Source: CAVVSQ01 sp963848825 (GTDB lineage Bacteria > Planctomycetota > Planctomycetia > Gemmatales > Gemmataceae). From it: DNA of 64,000 nt. Location: the NCBI GenBank assembly GCA_963848825.1, contig CAWKFA010000015.1, forward strand, positions 1,116,001 to 1,180,000, in the 5' to 3' direction. Under the pieces are notes generated by a model. It was not told the origin of the DNA. It did not search any database and was given only the letters and a program-made list of their open reading frames with translations. Both the position numbers and the translations under genes were made by a program. Positions 29,028-37,622 of the stretch are shown here, piece after piece (positions within the stretch are counted from its first letter, which is position 1; every line of letters starts with the position of its first letter).

Positions 29028-29210
29028 TGAACGGGATCATCCATGTACTCCCGGCGCAATCCAAGAGTACGTGGAAAAGGTATCGGCACCCGGCGAATGG
29101 CAGTTTAGGAAATATTTTCCGAAGATGACGATTGTAATGACAATGAGGGTTATTCAAGGACTGGCGGGAAAATTGCGGGGAATGGGGAAGGACACGTCTA
29201 CGGCCCAGCT

Positions 29211-29975
29211 TCAATATCCCGCATCGGCCAGACGTCGCACCAGGGGCCCATAGCGCGCCATCGGGTCGCGCCCAAAGGACCTGTGGGGAGCCACGGCGTT
29301 GAACCAGTTGACCAGGCTCAGATGATCGCCTTCCCACATATCAAGGCATTCGCCATAACGCGCCGAGTTTACCGAGACTACGCCGTCGTTGGGGCCTTCC
29401 TTCGCCAGCACGATGTGATAGGGGACCAAAAACTTGGTGTTCAAAATGTGACCGTCATGTTTACCGGCCACGCTGAAGTAGCGCACGCCGGGAACGTCGC
29501 GCACCCGCTCATTGAAGGCGTCACACCGGCTCGTGGTCAGGTCGTAAAACGCCTGCGTGGGCACGCCGACAAGATCGAAAATCGGCTTGATCAGGCGTTC
29601 CAACCTGCTAATGCCCCAGTCGGCGAAGGCGGTGCCGCGGTGGGGCGTCCCCAGCGTCGTCAGCGTCAGGACGCGTTGCCCCATCCCCAGGCAGGAGATC
29701 ATGTAACGGGCATCGAGGCCGCCCATGCTGTGGGCAAAGAGATGAACCGGTTCGGCGGGCGCCACTCGGTCGATAAAGTCCTTCAGCTGCTGGGCACGGT
29801 CGGCGATGCCGCCCGTCGGGCTCAGCCGCGGCACGAACACGCGATTGCCTGCCGCCTGGAGACCCTGCAGAATGCCGGGGAAATACTCCGACAGGGTAAA
29901 GCCGGCCACCTCGATGCGGTCGAAGCCGAGCAAACCATGGACCAACACTATGGGAGAGCGCAGCTTGGGGATCAT
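29211..29975 (-). CDS. Triacylglycerol lipase-type alpha/beta hydrolase
   Basis: 254 residues from the ATG at 29975 (MIPKLRSPIVLVHGLLGFD), which aligns with lipase N-termini; an upstream start would add 20 unrelated residues. Oxyanion-loop motif VLVHGLLGFDRI, nucleophile motif LFAHSMGGLDARY, catalytic Asp likely in EGPNDGVVSVNSARYG and His in WEGDHLSLVNWF. These agree with the Burkholderia/Pseudomonas lipase family. No signal peptide is seen, so it may act in the cytoplasm or be exported by another route. Intact frame. Confidence 0.87.
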   Translation of the reverse strand: MIPKLRSPIVLVHGLLGFDRIEVAGFTLSEYFPGILQGLQAAGNRVFVPRLSPTGGIADRAQQLKDFIDRVAPAEPVHLFAHSMGGLDARYMISCLGMGQRVLTLTTLGTPHRGTAFADWGISRLERLIKPIFDLVGVPTQAFYDLTTSRCDAFNERVRDVPGVRYFSVAGKHDGHILNTKFLVPYHIVLAKEGPNDGVVSVNSARYGECLDMWEGDHLSLVNWFNAVAPHRSFGRDPMARYGPLVRRLADAGY

Positions 29976-30106
29976 GGCGGAAACCGTGAAAGATCCGTGA
30001 AGAATATCAGCATAGTAGGGGAAAGACAAAGCCAAGACAAATCATTAGGATAATTTTTCATCGTGAAGCCACGCGGCGCTTTTATTTTCCAACGACGAGG
30101 CACAAC

Positions 30107-31015
30107 ATGGCCATCACTAAGGCAGAACCGGGTAAAACGCGCTTGGGCTGGATCGGTACCGGCGTCATGGGCCGCTGGATGTGCCAGCACCTCATCGAAA
30201 AGGGCTACAAGGCGACGGTATATAACCGCACCAAGGACAAGGCGGCCCCGCTTCTGGAACTCGGTGCCGTGTGGGCGGATTCCCCTCTCCAGGTGGCGCA
30301 GCAGGCCGACGTGATCTTTGGCATCGTTGGCTTTCCCAAGGACGTGCGCGAAGTCTACCTCGGGCCCAAGGGTGCCCTGGCTGGTGCCAAAGCAGGAGCC
30401 GTCATCGTGGACATGACCACGAGCGATCCCACGCTGGCCCGCGAGATTTATGAAACGGCCAAGGCCAAGGGGGTCCATAGCGTCGATGCACCAGTTTCCG
30501 GCGGCGACGTCGGCGCCAAGAATGCCGCCCTGTCGATCATGATCGGCGGCGACAAGGACGTTATCGCTGGTCTGACCCCGCTCTTCGAAGCCATGGGCAA
30601 GACAATTATTCACCAGGGCGGCCCCGGCGCCGGCCAGAATACCAAGGTGGTCAACCAGATCCTCATTGCCTCGACGATGATGGGCGTTTGCGAGGCCTTA
30701 CTTTATGGCTACAAGGCCGGACTCGATGTCGAAAGCGTCCTCAAGTCCGTTTCCGTGGGCGCCGCCGGCAGCAAATCGCTCGAAAACCTCGGGCCGCGGA
30801 TTTTGGCGCGCAACTTCGAACCCGGTTTCTATGTCGAACACTTCATCAAGGATATGGGCATCGCCCTGGATGAAGCCAAGAGCATGGGCCTGGTCATGCC
30901 GGGGTTGGCCCTGGCCCACCAGCTTTACCTGGCGGTACAGGCCCAGGGCTATGGCCGTAAAGGCACCCACGCCCTGACGTTGGCGCTGGAAACCATCGCG
31001 GGGATCAAGCGGTAG
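30107..31015 (+). CDS. Beta-hydroxyacid dehydrogenase (3-hydroxyisobutyrate/tartronate-semialdehyde type)
   Basis: 302 residues. N-terminal Rossmann fold with LGWIGTGVMGRWMCQHLIEK, substrate loop VDAPVSGGDVGAKN and the catalytic Lys in GAGQNTKVVNQIL, then the all-helical C-terminal domain (KSLENLGPRILARNFEPGF, YVEHFIKDMGIALDEAKSMG). These match NAD(P)-dependent 3-hydroxyisobutyrate and tartronate semialdehyde reductases; the exact substrate cannot be told from sequence. Its TAG stop directly abuts the stop codon of the converging cytochrome gene (31016-31018), leaving no room for a terminator between them. Confidence 0.93.
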   Translation: MAITKAEPGKTRLGWIGTGVMGRWMCQHLIEKGYKATVYNRTKDKAAPLLELGAVWADSPLQVAQQADVIFGIVGFPKDVREVYLGPKGALAGAKAGAVIVDMTTSDPTLAREIYETAKAKGVHSVDAPVSGGDVGAKNAALSIMIGGDKDVIAGLTPLFEAMGKTIIHQGGPGAGQNTKVVNQILIASTMMGVCEALLYGYKAGLDVESVLKSVSVGAAGSKSLENLGPRILARNFEPGFYVEHFIKDMGIALDEAKSMGLVMPGLALAHQLYLAVQAQGYGRKGTHALTLALETIAGIKR

Positions 31016-32041
31016 TTACTTGGGCGGATGCATTTGGCGATTGAAGATGGCCGGGTCGAAGGGGTCGAGGGCGGCCTGCACGGCCGGCGTGGCTGGCGGC
31101 GGCGTTGCCGGCGAAGCCTCCAGGCGCGGGGCCGAGTGCGAGACAACCTTATCCAATAGCGGCGGCGGGACAGGTCGTTCAGTCGTCACGGTGGCACCGC
31201 GACGGTCGGCATCCGCTTCATATTTCAAATGTTGATTATTGGCCAGCGTGTAGTTAATCCAGCCTTCCAAAGTCTTGAAGGGGATCGACTGCCGGTCCTT
31301 GAGCGGAGCATTGGCCGCATTGCCATGAGGGCTGACGGCCTTGATGAGCAATGGACTGATCAGTGCATGGTCCACCCGCACCTGTGCCAGCACCGCGGCC
31401 AGGTTGGCCTGCGTGGCACCGCGCTGGCCCCCTTCGGTGCGCAGCAACTGAAAATCGCCCCCGCGTCCCCCGCTGTGGCAATTGACGCAGGTATTCATGA
31501 GGATCGGCTGCACGCGCGTGCTAAACAGGGCGAAAGCATCGGCACTGATGTCCGGCGCCGGTGCCGCGGGCACCATCTTGGTGGACGACACCGCGGCAGT
31601 CCTGGCGGCCGGCGCCGATGCCAGCGTACGTGTCAACACGCCCACCATTTTCCGCGACTCGGCATGCGCCGGACGCATGTCCAGGGCCGCCTTCGCCTCC
31701 TCCAGGGCCTGCGCCCGCAAGTTGTTCGTCTGACACCACCGTGCCAGCCGCAGACGCTCGTCCGGATCGCCCAGGTTGCGCGCGACCTCATATAAACAAG
31801 GGCATCTTCCCAATCCACGCACAGCCGCACCGCCTTTTCGGCCGGCAACCAGACTTCACTGGCCCCGCGCCGTATGCGGTACTGATCGCCAACTTTCTCG
31901 ACATCCCCTTCCATGCACCGGTCACTCTGCAAGACCAGCACCTGCCCCACAGGTTCGCGCCGCACCAACTTCCTGCGCCCCCAACCCGGAGCCCGCGGCG
32001 GAGCATAGCAGCACCAAACCAAGAAAGAGCGTCGTTTTCAT
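31016..32041 (-). CDS. Planctomycetal c-type cytochrome, secreted (frameshifted)
   Basis: About 341 residues assembled from three frames. Signal peptide MKTTLFLGLVLLCSAAGSGL starts at ATG 32041; shift near 31970 into REPVGQVLVLQSDRCMEG and YRIRRGASEVWLPAEKAV; shift near 31800 into LYEVARNLGDPDERLRLARW, a short helical domain common in planctomycete proteins. One haem site is at NTCVNCHSGGRGGDFQL (about 31474-31489). The C-terminus is Pro/Ala-rich. A periplasmic electron-transfer or binding role follows from the haem motif only; no partner enzyme is next to it. Confidence 0.8.
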
Positions 32042-32136
32042 AATGGGGCGAGGATATAAAGCGTCTGGCGAAGAAGGTCAATGGCAGTTCGCGGAGGGGC
32101 GCCGTCACATTGCCGTCGCTGGAGGCACCGCTCGCC

Positions 32137-32310
32137 GCCCGCCCCTGGCGTGGCAGGTACGAAAGATCTATACTAAAAAAAACTACGCGGGGCCCCGTCC
32201 CCTGCCACCTTGCGTGGCAGGAACGAAAGGTCTATAGCTAAACAAATTAAGCTACCCGGCCCGTCCCCTGCCACCTTGTGTGGCAGGAACGAAAGGTCGG
32301 TACGTAAAAA
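32137..32310. repeat. Tandem 65-bp hairpin repeats (copy set A)
   Basis: Three units spaced 64-66 bases, each with a hairpin (CCTGCCACCTTGCGTGGCAGG in unit 2) followed by the conserved tail ACGAAAGGTCTATAGCTAAA; unit 1 has GATCTATACT and unit 3 GGTCGGTACG in the tail. The set begins 96 bases upstream of the cytochrome gene start. A related set with a different stem but the same tail lies at 56280-56484. Confidence 0.8.
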
Positions 32311-32720
32311 CCACCAGCACGCGCATCCCTTCTATCGTCACGCCGTGCCTCTGCCTGGGGGTTTGGGGAAAAGATTGTCAACCGACCGGAGACCGAAGCC
32401 GAACTCGAAGCGGTGCGGCGGTCCGTCCAACGTTGTCAGCCATTTGGCTCGGAGACTTGGCAACGGCGATGAGCGAAAAAGCTGAATCCGGAATACCCTC
32501 CGCAATTCCGGTCGTCCGAAGAAACCGGCAACTTAGGTGGATTCACGCAGAGGAAAACGATCCGCGCGTCCCGTTTTCCTTCCAAGTATCATAACGTATG
32601 ATCGGCTGAGCTTTGCGCTCAAAACGGACAGAGCTACCGTTTTTGGCATTGGATTATCCAGCTATCTGGCTAATATGCCTGCGTACCCTCCCTCGTCAGG
32701 CCAGGACCGAAATCCTTTTT
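32311..32720. other. 410-base stretch without a recognisable gene
   Basis: Only short overlapping frames with no protein character. The composition becomes more AT-rich toward 32720. It should hold the promoter of the small exported protein that follows; I see no clear motif. Confidence 0.4.
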
Positions 32721-33071
32721 ATGGCACACATATTTACCGCTTTGATTCTTACGTTCAATGCAGCCGAGTTGCCAGAACTTGGCCCACGGATCGATACGGC
32801 ATGGGCAAAGTCTCAAGCAGTATGTCAACGGGCTAAGGGGCGGGTATTGGGAAGCTTGATTAAGGAAGGAATGACAGCAAAACAGGTCGACGCGATCCTC
32901 GGGCTAAATCGCTATGGCATTTCCTCGACCTTTTTCACCGCTGGATGTGCTTTGAAACGGAACTATTACGAAGGTTTAGGTGTCACCGTGACCTATTACT
33001 GCGATTTCCACGTCGAGAATGAGTTTTGCGTTGACCGGGTCAGCTTCCAGCCGCTTTTTGAGGCACGATGA
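32721..33071 (+). CDS. SmpA/OmlA-like small exported protein
   Basis: 116 residues from the ATG at 32721 (MAHIFTALILTFNAAELPEL), whose start gives a short hydrophobic signal. The domain signature LIKEGMTAKQVDAILGLNRY matches the I-x-x-G-M-x-x-x-x-V-x-x-x-L-G pattern of BamE/SmpA-like folds. Three Cys (SQAVCQRA, AGCALKRNY, YYCDFHVE) may form disulfides outside the cytoplasm. A second protein of this kind is at 10439-10786. Function unknown; in other bacteria the fold serves in outer-membrane assembly, but these small planctomycete versions need not. Confidence 0.6.
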   Translation: MAHIFTALILTFNAAELPELGPRIDTAWAKSQAVCQRAKGRVLGSLIKEGMTAKQVDAILGLNRYGISSTFFTAGCALKRNYYEGLGVTVTYYCDFHVENEFCVDRVSFQPLFEAR

Positions 33072-33504
33072 GAGTCCTTGCTGACAATCGCAAAGTCCGT
33101 CCCATGATCGCCATTGGGATCGAGTCTGACCACTTTGGGAAGAAACAAAGGGTCCTGACACCTTCTGCAGCGCCCACCCTTGATTGGTCCAAAGCTTTCG
33201 GAAAAGGTTTTGGCTGCATGAACGGCTTTGCAGAATAAACTATACAATCAAGCCGTCAAGACGGCGGCTGGCCCGCTTGTTGCGCAACTCGGCCTTTTCA
33301 TCAATGGTGCAGTTGCCGCCTACTTAGAACCATACAAAGATATCGCAGCATTCACGCAGCTCATCCGTGACATAGAGAATCGTCATATTCTCGCTGTTGG
33401 AGGGGACTTTTTGAATTTGATTAGTCGGTTGCAAGTATACGGAACCGTGACAACAAAGTAGTTTTCTTGGACCATACTTCCGGCTTAACGTAGCGAGAGC
33501 AAAC
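33072..33504. other. Stretch with one weak 77-codon frame
   Basis: A plus-strand frame at 33228-33461 (TTG start; LYNQAVKTAAGPLVAQLGLF, DFLNLISRLQVYGTVTTK) has some protein character but no ribosome site or family, so it is either a small gene or a remnant. A GGGTCCTGACACC at about 33150 faintly resembles the REP-B core. Confidence 0.35.
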
Positions 33505-33970
33505 ATGTACATAATGTATTTAGGCTATTTATCAGCCTTCGTCGTTGTACTCATTGGTTTTGCTTTCTGGAATCTGCCAAGTCATCCGCACCCGGCTATG
33601 GGTGCCTTGGCCTTTTTTATTCTGCTTCCCTCGATGGTAGTTGCAATCAGCATCGAGGTACTGGTGGCTATTCCTGCGAGAGATAAAACCATCGTTGCGG
33701 ACAACTTTCGAAAACGCCTCGTCGGTAGGCCCCGCGCATTTCTTATCGGATTTACAGTTGGTTTGGGAGGGGCAAGCACGGTGTTGGCAGTCCTCGCCGT
33801 TGCCTACAGTTTGGAGTTTTCGGGATTTTTGGCTATTGGATGTTTTTTTTTTCGTTTTCATTATCGTTTCTCTTTCCCCTGCAATTGGCGCAATATGGCT
33901 TTTGAAAGTATGCCGTCGATTCGAGACTGTTCACACAAATGGCAAGGAGTGTGGGATGCAAAAACCTTAA
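33505..33970 (+). CDS. Small integral membrane protein (frameshift at a T run)
   Basis: About 155 residues, four membrane segments (LGYLSAFVVVLIGFAFW, LAFFILLPSMVVAISIEVLV, AFLIGFTVGLGGASTVLAV, then FVFIIVSLSPAIGAIWLLKV). The original frame reads into a run of T at 33841-33850 and then loses hydrophobic pattern; shifting by one base there continues the last helix and ends KECGMQKP at 33970. The shift at a long homopolymer is a typical sequencing indel. No family known. It starts at ATG 33505; a second ATG (33514) is possible. Confidence 0.6.
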
Positions 33971-34109
33971 CCAACTTCAAAGTTGGAACAGTCACGTTGC
34001 CCGCTGGAGGGAAAGTCGTTTGGCCGAGCGGCTGGGGAATTGACGGATGGTGGAAGGGATTATTCGGGCAGAAAATCTACCGTGGACCTACTATTCCCCC
34101 TTCCATTTT

Positions 34110-34415
34110 ATGAGCGACTCGATGATCACATACGTTATATCGGGTGTGTTATTGATAGCATCCATTTGGTTGATCGGCTTGAATGCACACAATGCATTCT
34201 TGTGCTTCACCGGACGTGAGTCGAGATCGATGATCCCGCTTCTTGGAGGAGGGATTGGAGCTCTAGGGAGTTGGTTAATCCCTATCCATTTTCTAAATGA
34301 ATATTGGTGGATTCCGTTACTATTGGATTGGGGATGTGTACCGGGTCTACTCTATGCTTTGACGTGGTGGCTTTTCGTGCGATGCTTTCGGGGCAACGAC
34401 CCTCCACCTCCGTGA
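34110..34415 (+). CDS. Small membrane protein of unknown function
   Basis: About 101 residues from ATG 34110 (MSDSMITYVISGVLLIASI). Three hydrophobic stretches (VISGVLLIASIWLIGL, MIPLLGGGIGALGSWLIPI, WWIPLLLDWGCVPGLLYALT) and a proline tail (GNDPPPP). A further in-frame ATG at 34122 could be the start. No family recognised. It follows another small membrane protein in the same direction and may share its transcript. The next feature on the right is a miniature RAYT element. Confidence 0.55.
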   Translation: MSDSMITYVISGVLLIASIWLIGLNAHNAFLCFTGRESRSMIPLLGGGIGALGSWLIPIHFLNEYWWIPLLLDWGCVPGLLYALTWWLFVRCFRGNDPPPP

Positions 34416-34439
34416 TCGTAGCGGCATCCACACCGATAA

Positions 34440-34683
34440 CGCCGCGTGCCGTGCTTACGGTACTCCGTAAGCATGGGCACCATCAGGAACCAAGGATCAT
34501 TGGCAACGAATCCCGATCCAAGCACAAGGGGCCGGTACGCAAACCGGCGTACTCCGCCGCGCGGGACTTTCGGTGAGGCATGGCTCGCCTATCGGGGGAA
34601 GTAAACGATGTTGCCAATAGAACACAGCCAAAAATGGATATCTCGCCCATGTTCACGGAGTACCGTGAGCATGGCACCCGGCG
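34440..34683 (-). mobile_element. 244-bp miniature RAYT element (MITE)
   Basis: Inverted relative to the RAYT at 11185. The complement of 34683 backward begins with CGCCGGGTGCCATGCTCACGG and the left end has the CTTACGG-TACT-CCGTAAG hairpin with GCCGTGC. Inside, only the 5' leader (including the transposase start context, CATGCCTCACCGAAAG) and the last about 110 bases remain, joined at about 34562. It lacks the HUH and Tyr regions, so it is a non-autonomous derivative carried 22 kb away. Confidence 0.88.
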
Positions 34684-34709
34684 TAGTGCTAGCATCGTCC
34701 TACAGCTTA

Positions 34710-35267
34710 TTAAACACACGATGGCCGCTGCAGGCTGCATAGTTCCTCGTCCTGTTTGCTAAAGGCCTTGGCGAAGGCGTCCGGGCCCTTCCGGCGAAGA
34801 TAATCGAGTTCTGCTTCGGCTATGAAGACCCCCTGGAAAACTTGGCCTGTTTCAGCGCCGCAGGTTACTTCGCCAAAGCCCTTGTCGAAGCCGTCGGCGC
34901 GATCGTAGTAAATGGCGACCTTGCCATAGTGCTCGGCGAAGTCGGGGCGGAGCGAATCGACGCCTGCCACGGCGAAGCGGGATGCCAGGGGGATGGACTT
35001 GTCGAGAATAAAGAAGAGGGAGTTGATAAAGAGATAGGGGACGTCCTTGGAGGGGCTGTCGGCCAGCAGGATTACCTCGCCGACGTCCTCGTTGACCTCG
35101 TCGGCCAGGCCGATGGAGGCGTAGATCCGGAAGCCTTTATAGCGCATGTCGTAGGTTGCCAGCCGCAAGGGTATGCCGGTCGCCGAATGGTACAGCTCGA
35201 CGTCGAACGGCTTGCCCAGGTGGTGGGCGAAATGCCGCAGGTAAGCCTGGGCCCAGGGCGTGTCCAT
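34710..35267 (-). CDS. Suppressor-of-fused-like domain protein
   Basis: 185 residues, cytoplasmic, no signal. The pattern RLATYDMRYKGFRIYASIGL, VGEVILLADSPSKDVPYLFI, NSLFFILDKSIPLASRFAVA, VTCGAETGQVFQGVFIAEAE and LDYLRRKGPDAFAKAFSKQD resembles bacterial SUFU-domain proteins, which are often immunity proteins in toxin systems. I am only moderately sure of the family. It stands alone, divergent from the glycosyltransferase and next to the miniature RAYT element. If it is an immunity protein, its toxin is not adjacent. Confidence 0.45.
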   Translation of the reverse strand: MDTPWAQAYLRHFAHHLGKPFDVELYHSATGIPLRLATYDMRYKGFRIYASIGLADEVNEDVGEVILLADSPSKDVPYLFINSLFFILDKSIPLASRFAVAGVDSLRPDFAEHYGKVAIYYDRADGFDKGFGEVTCGAETGQVFQGVFIAEAELDYLRRKGPDAFAKAFSKQDEELCSLQRPSCV

Positions 35268-35370
35268 GAATTAAATCCTTGGCTTGCTCGTTGCGCGTGG
35301 GCGTCCTCCCTATTATAATGTCGCCATTGCTTGCGGTGGTCCAGGTCCGGACAAACGGGGCCGTTCCGTC

Positions 35371-36340
35371 ATGATTTCCATCGTCATCCCGGTGTACAAC
35401 GAACGTGAAAGTCTGGCGATTCTGTATGGCGAGCTGGCGCTGGTGGCCGAGCGCGGGGCTGGATTGTGAAGTAATTTTCGTGGACGATGGCAGCCGCGAC
35501 GGTTCCTGGGAAGTGATCGCCGGGCTGGCCAAGGAGTATCCGCGTGTCCAGGGCATTCGTCTGCGCCGCAATTTCGGCAAGGCCGCGGCGTTGTCCGCCG
35601 GGTTCGGGGCGACGGGTGGCGACATTATCGTCACGCTCGACGCCGATTTGCAGGATGATCCGGCGGAGATTCCCAACTTTCTCGAAGCCATGCGCCATGG
35701 CAAGGATGTCATCAGTGGCTGGAAAAAGACCAGGTACGACCCCTGGCACAAGGTTTGGCCCAGCCGGGTGTTCAACGGAATGGTGAGCTGGCTTACCGGT
35801 GTCAAGCTCCACGATCACAACTGCGGCATGAAGTCGTACCGGTCTGGCCTTTTCCGCGAAATTCGCCTTTATGGCGAACTTCACCGTTTCATCCCCGTCC
35901 TGGCGGCGGCACGCGGCTTCACCGTGGGGGAACTGGTTATTCAGCATCGGCGGCGCCGGTTCGGCCATTCCAAGTACGGCGTGCGCCGCTTCGTCAAGGG
36001 TTTCCTCGATCTCTTGACCGTCAAGTTTCTCACGGGCTTTGGCCAGCGGCCGCAGCATCTGCTCGGCGGCATCGGCCTGCTCTGTTTCGTGCTGGGCACA
36101 CTGGGTCTTATCTATCTGGGGGTCACGTGGGTTATCCGCGTCTGGTATCCGGACCTTTTTGAGCCGTTGCATCAGCGGCCGCTGACGATTTATGCGGCGG
36201 TGGCCTTGCTGCTGGGGGCGCAAATGATGTCGATCGGCTTTCTCGCGGAGCTTATCACCGCCTACCAGGGCCGCGATCAGGATGGCTATAGCATCGCGGA
36301 AACCACGTCGCCCGCGCACGGGCAAACACCAGCCAGGTAG
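35371..36340 (+). CDS. Family 2 glycosyltransferase, DPM1/GtrB type (frameshifted)
   Basis: About 323 residues. GT-A fold with ISIVIPVYNERESLAILYGE, the UDP-sugar motif EVIFVDDGSRDGSWEV and the metal-binding VTLDADLQDDPAEI; then KFLTGFGQRPQHLLG and two C-terminal membrane helices (GGIGLLCFVLGTLGLIYLGV, LTIYAAVALLLGAQMMSIGF). This layout fits polyprenyl-phosphate sugar transferases, which load mannose, glucose or aminoarabinose on a lipid carrier. The frame shifts once near 35456 in a G run (AER then GLDCEVIFVDD). ATG 35371 gives the normal N-terminus. Confidence 0.9.
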
Positions 36341-36360
36341 CGACAGGCCGACGCGTCTAT

Positions 36361-36424
36361 CAGCCCGTTGAAAAAGGGGTCAGACCCCCTTGCTTCAAGG
36401 GGTCTGACCCCTTTTTCAACGGGC
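36361..36424. repeat. REP-B palindromic pair
   Basis: CAGCCCGTTGAAAAAGGGGT with GACCCC, an 11-base centre containing GCTTCAA, and the inverted arm back to GGGC. It is the close-spaced form of the pair at 20601-20703, sharing the GCTTCAAGGGG centre edge. It lies 21 bases after the glycosyltransferase stop and could terminate its transcript. Confidence 0.88.
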
Positions 36425-36474
36425 GTCTATATACCAAGAACAACGTTTGACTGGTGCGCAGAGGGGTATTCTCC

Positions 36475-36524
36475 CGGCCAAGCGCTGGCCCGGGAGGCAG
36501 GCCTCCCTTGCCGGGGCTTTTTTT
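36475..36524 (+). terminator. Possible rho-independent terminator
   Basis: GGGAGG-CAGG-CCTCCC (36492-36507) inside a wider GC-rich inverted region (CCCGGCCAAGCGCTGGCCCGG), followed by CCGGGGC and seven T residues at 36518-36524. It would end transcription from the glycosyltransferase before the ABC operon. Confidence 0.4.
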
Positions 36525-36549
36525 CGCCCCTAATTTGATTCTTGCAACG

Positions 36550-36623
36550 TAGTGATGGTAGGGAAGCCGTTGAAAAAGGGGTCAGACCCCGTTTTCAACG
36601 GACTGGTAGTGATGGTAGGGAAG
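36550..36623. repeat. REP-B palindrome flanked by a 17-bp direct repeat
   Basis: A 40-base REP-B hairpin (36567-36606, CCGTTGAAAAAGGGGTC and complement) lies exactly between two identical copies of TAGTGATGGTAGGGAAG (36550-36566 and 36607-36623). The right copy is directly upstream of the ATPase start (ATG 36634) and supplies its ribosome-binding region (GGTAGGGAAGGGTGACCGGC). It resembles an insertion with a duplicated target. Confidence 0.85.
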
Positions 36624-36633
36624 GGTGACCGGC

Positions 36634-37551
36634 ATGATTCACGTGAGCAAACTGACGAAATACTACGGAGATTATGCGGCCGTCCGCGATATCTCCTTCG
36701 ACGTGCCGGCTGGCAAGATCGTCGGCTTCCTGGGGCCCAACGGGGCTGGCAAGAGCACGACGATGCGCATCCTGACCGGCTACCTGACCGCCACCTCCGG
36801 CCAGGCCACGATTGCCGGGTTCGATGTCTTTTGGAACTCGGTCGAAGTCCGCCGCCGCATCGGCTACATGGCGGAAAGCTGTCCGCTCTATCAAGAAATG
36901 CGTGTCAACGAATATCTGCATTATCGCGCCGGCATCAAGGGGTTGTCGGGCCGGCAACGCCGCCAACGGCTCGATTACGTGCTCAAACGCTGCTGGCTGA
37001 GCGATGTCAGCGCGGCAGATCACGGGCACACTCTCCAAGGGCTATCGGCAACGCGTGGGCCTGGCCGACGCCCTGTTGACCTCGCCGCCCGTGCTTATTC
37101 TCGACGAGCCGACGGCGGGACTGGACCCCACGCAAATCCGCTCGACGCGCGAATTGATCCGCGAGCTGGGCCAGGAACACACCATCCTGCTGTCGACGCA
37201 TATTTTGTCCGAGGTCGAGATGACCTGCGATAGCGTCATCATCATCAATCGCGGACGCGTGGCGGCCTCGAATACGCTGGCCGAGTTGCACCGGCAGGCG
37301 GGGGAGCAGGCGTCGCTGCTGGCTGTTTTCGACGGACCGGTCCACGCCGACGCCTTGCGCGGCTTGCCGGGCGTCACCAGCATCCAACCTGACGGCCCAT
37401 CACGCCTGCGCCTGGGGGGCCGCGACATGACGGTGCTGGCGCCGAGCCTGTGTGCCCTGGCCGTCGAAAAAGGCTGGCATTTGCGCGAGCTGCGCCGGAG
37501 CAGCCTACCCTCGAAGATTTGTTCGTGCGGATTACGGAGCAGTCTGCCTGA
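36634..37551 (+). CDS. ABC transporter ATPase (GldA-type, frameshifted)
   Basis: About 305 residues. Walker A GFLGPNGAGKSTTMR, Q-loop region RRRIGYMAESCPLYQEM, signature LSKGYRQRVGLADALLTSPP, Walker B VLILDEPTAGLDP and switch His LLSTHILSEVEM are all present. Shifts near 37005 and 37500; after the second the end reads EQPTLEDLFVRITEQSA, the normal C-terminus of this class, with stop TGA at 37549-37551. It powers export through the GldF-like permease encoded next and the GldG-like protein after it. Start ATG 36634 (MIHVSKLTKYYGDY) has GGGAAGGGTGA upstream. Confidence 0.93.
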
Positions 37552-37622
37552 CGTTGTCCCCATCACGGCGCTTCCGCCAGAAAACGCGTGCGCCAAGTAT
37601 GTTGTCGTCCCGGAGCTGCCTT

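Noticed and set aside
32137..32310. CRISPR array or hammerhead ribozyme in the tandem hairpins
   Set aside because: Only three units with conserved, not unique, inter-repeat sequence, and the CUGAUGA core of hammerheads is missing.
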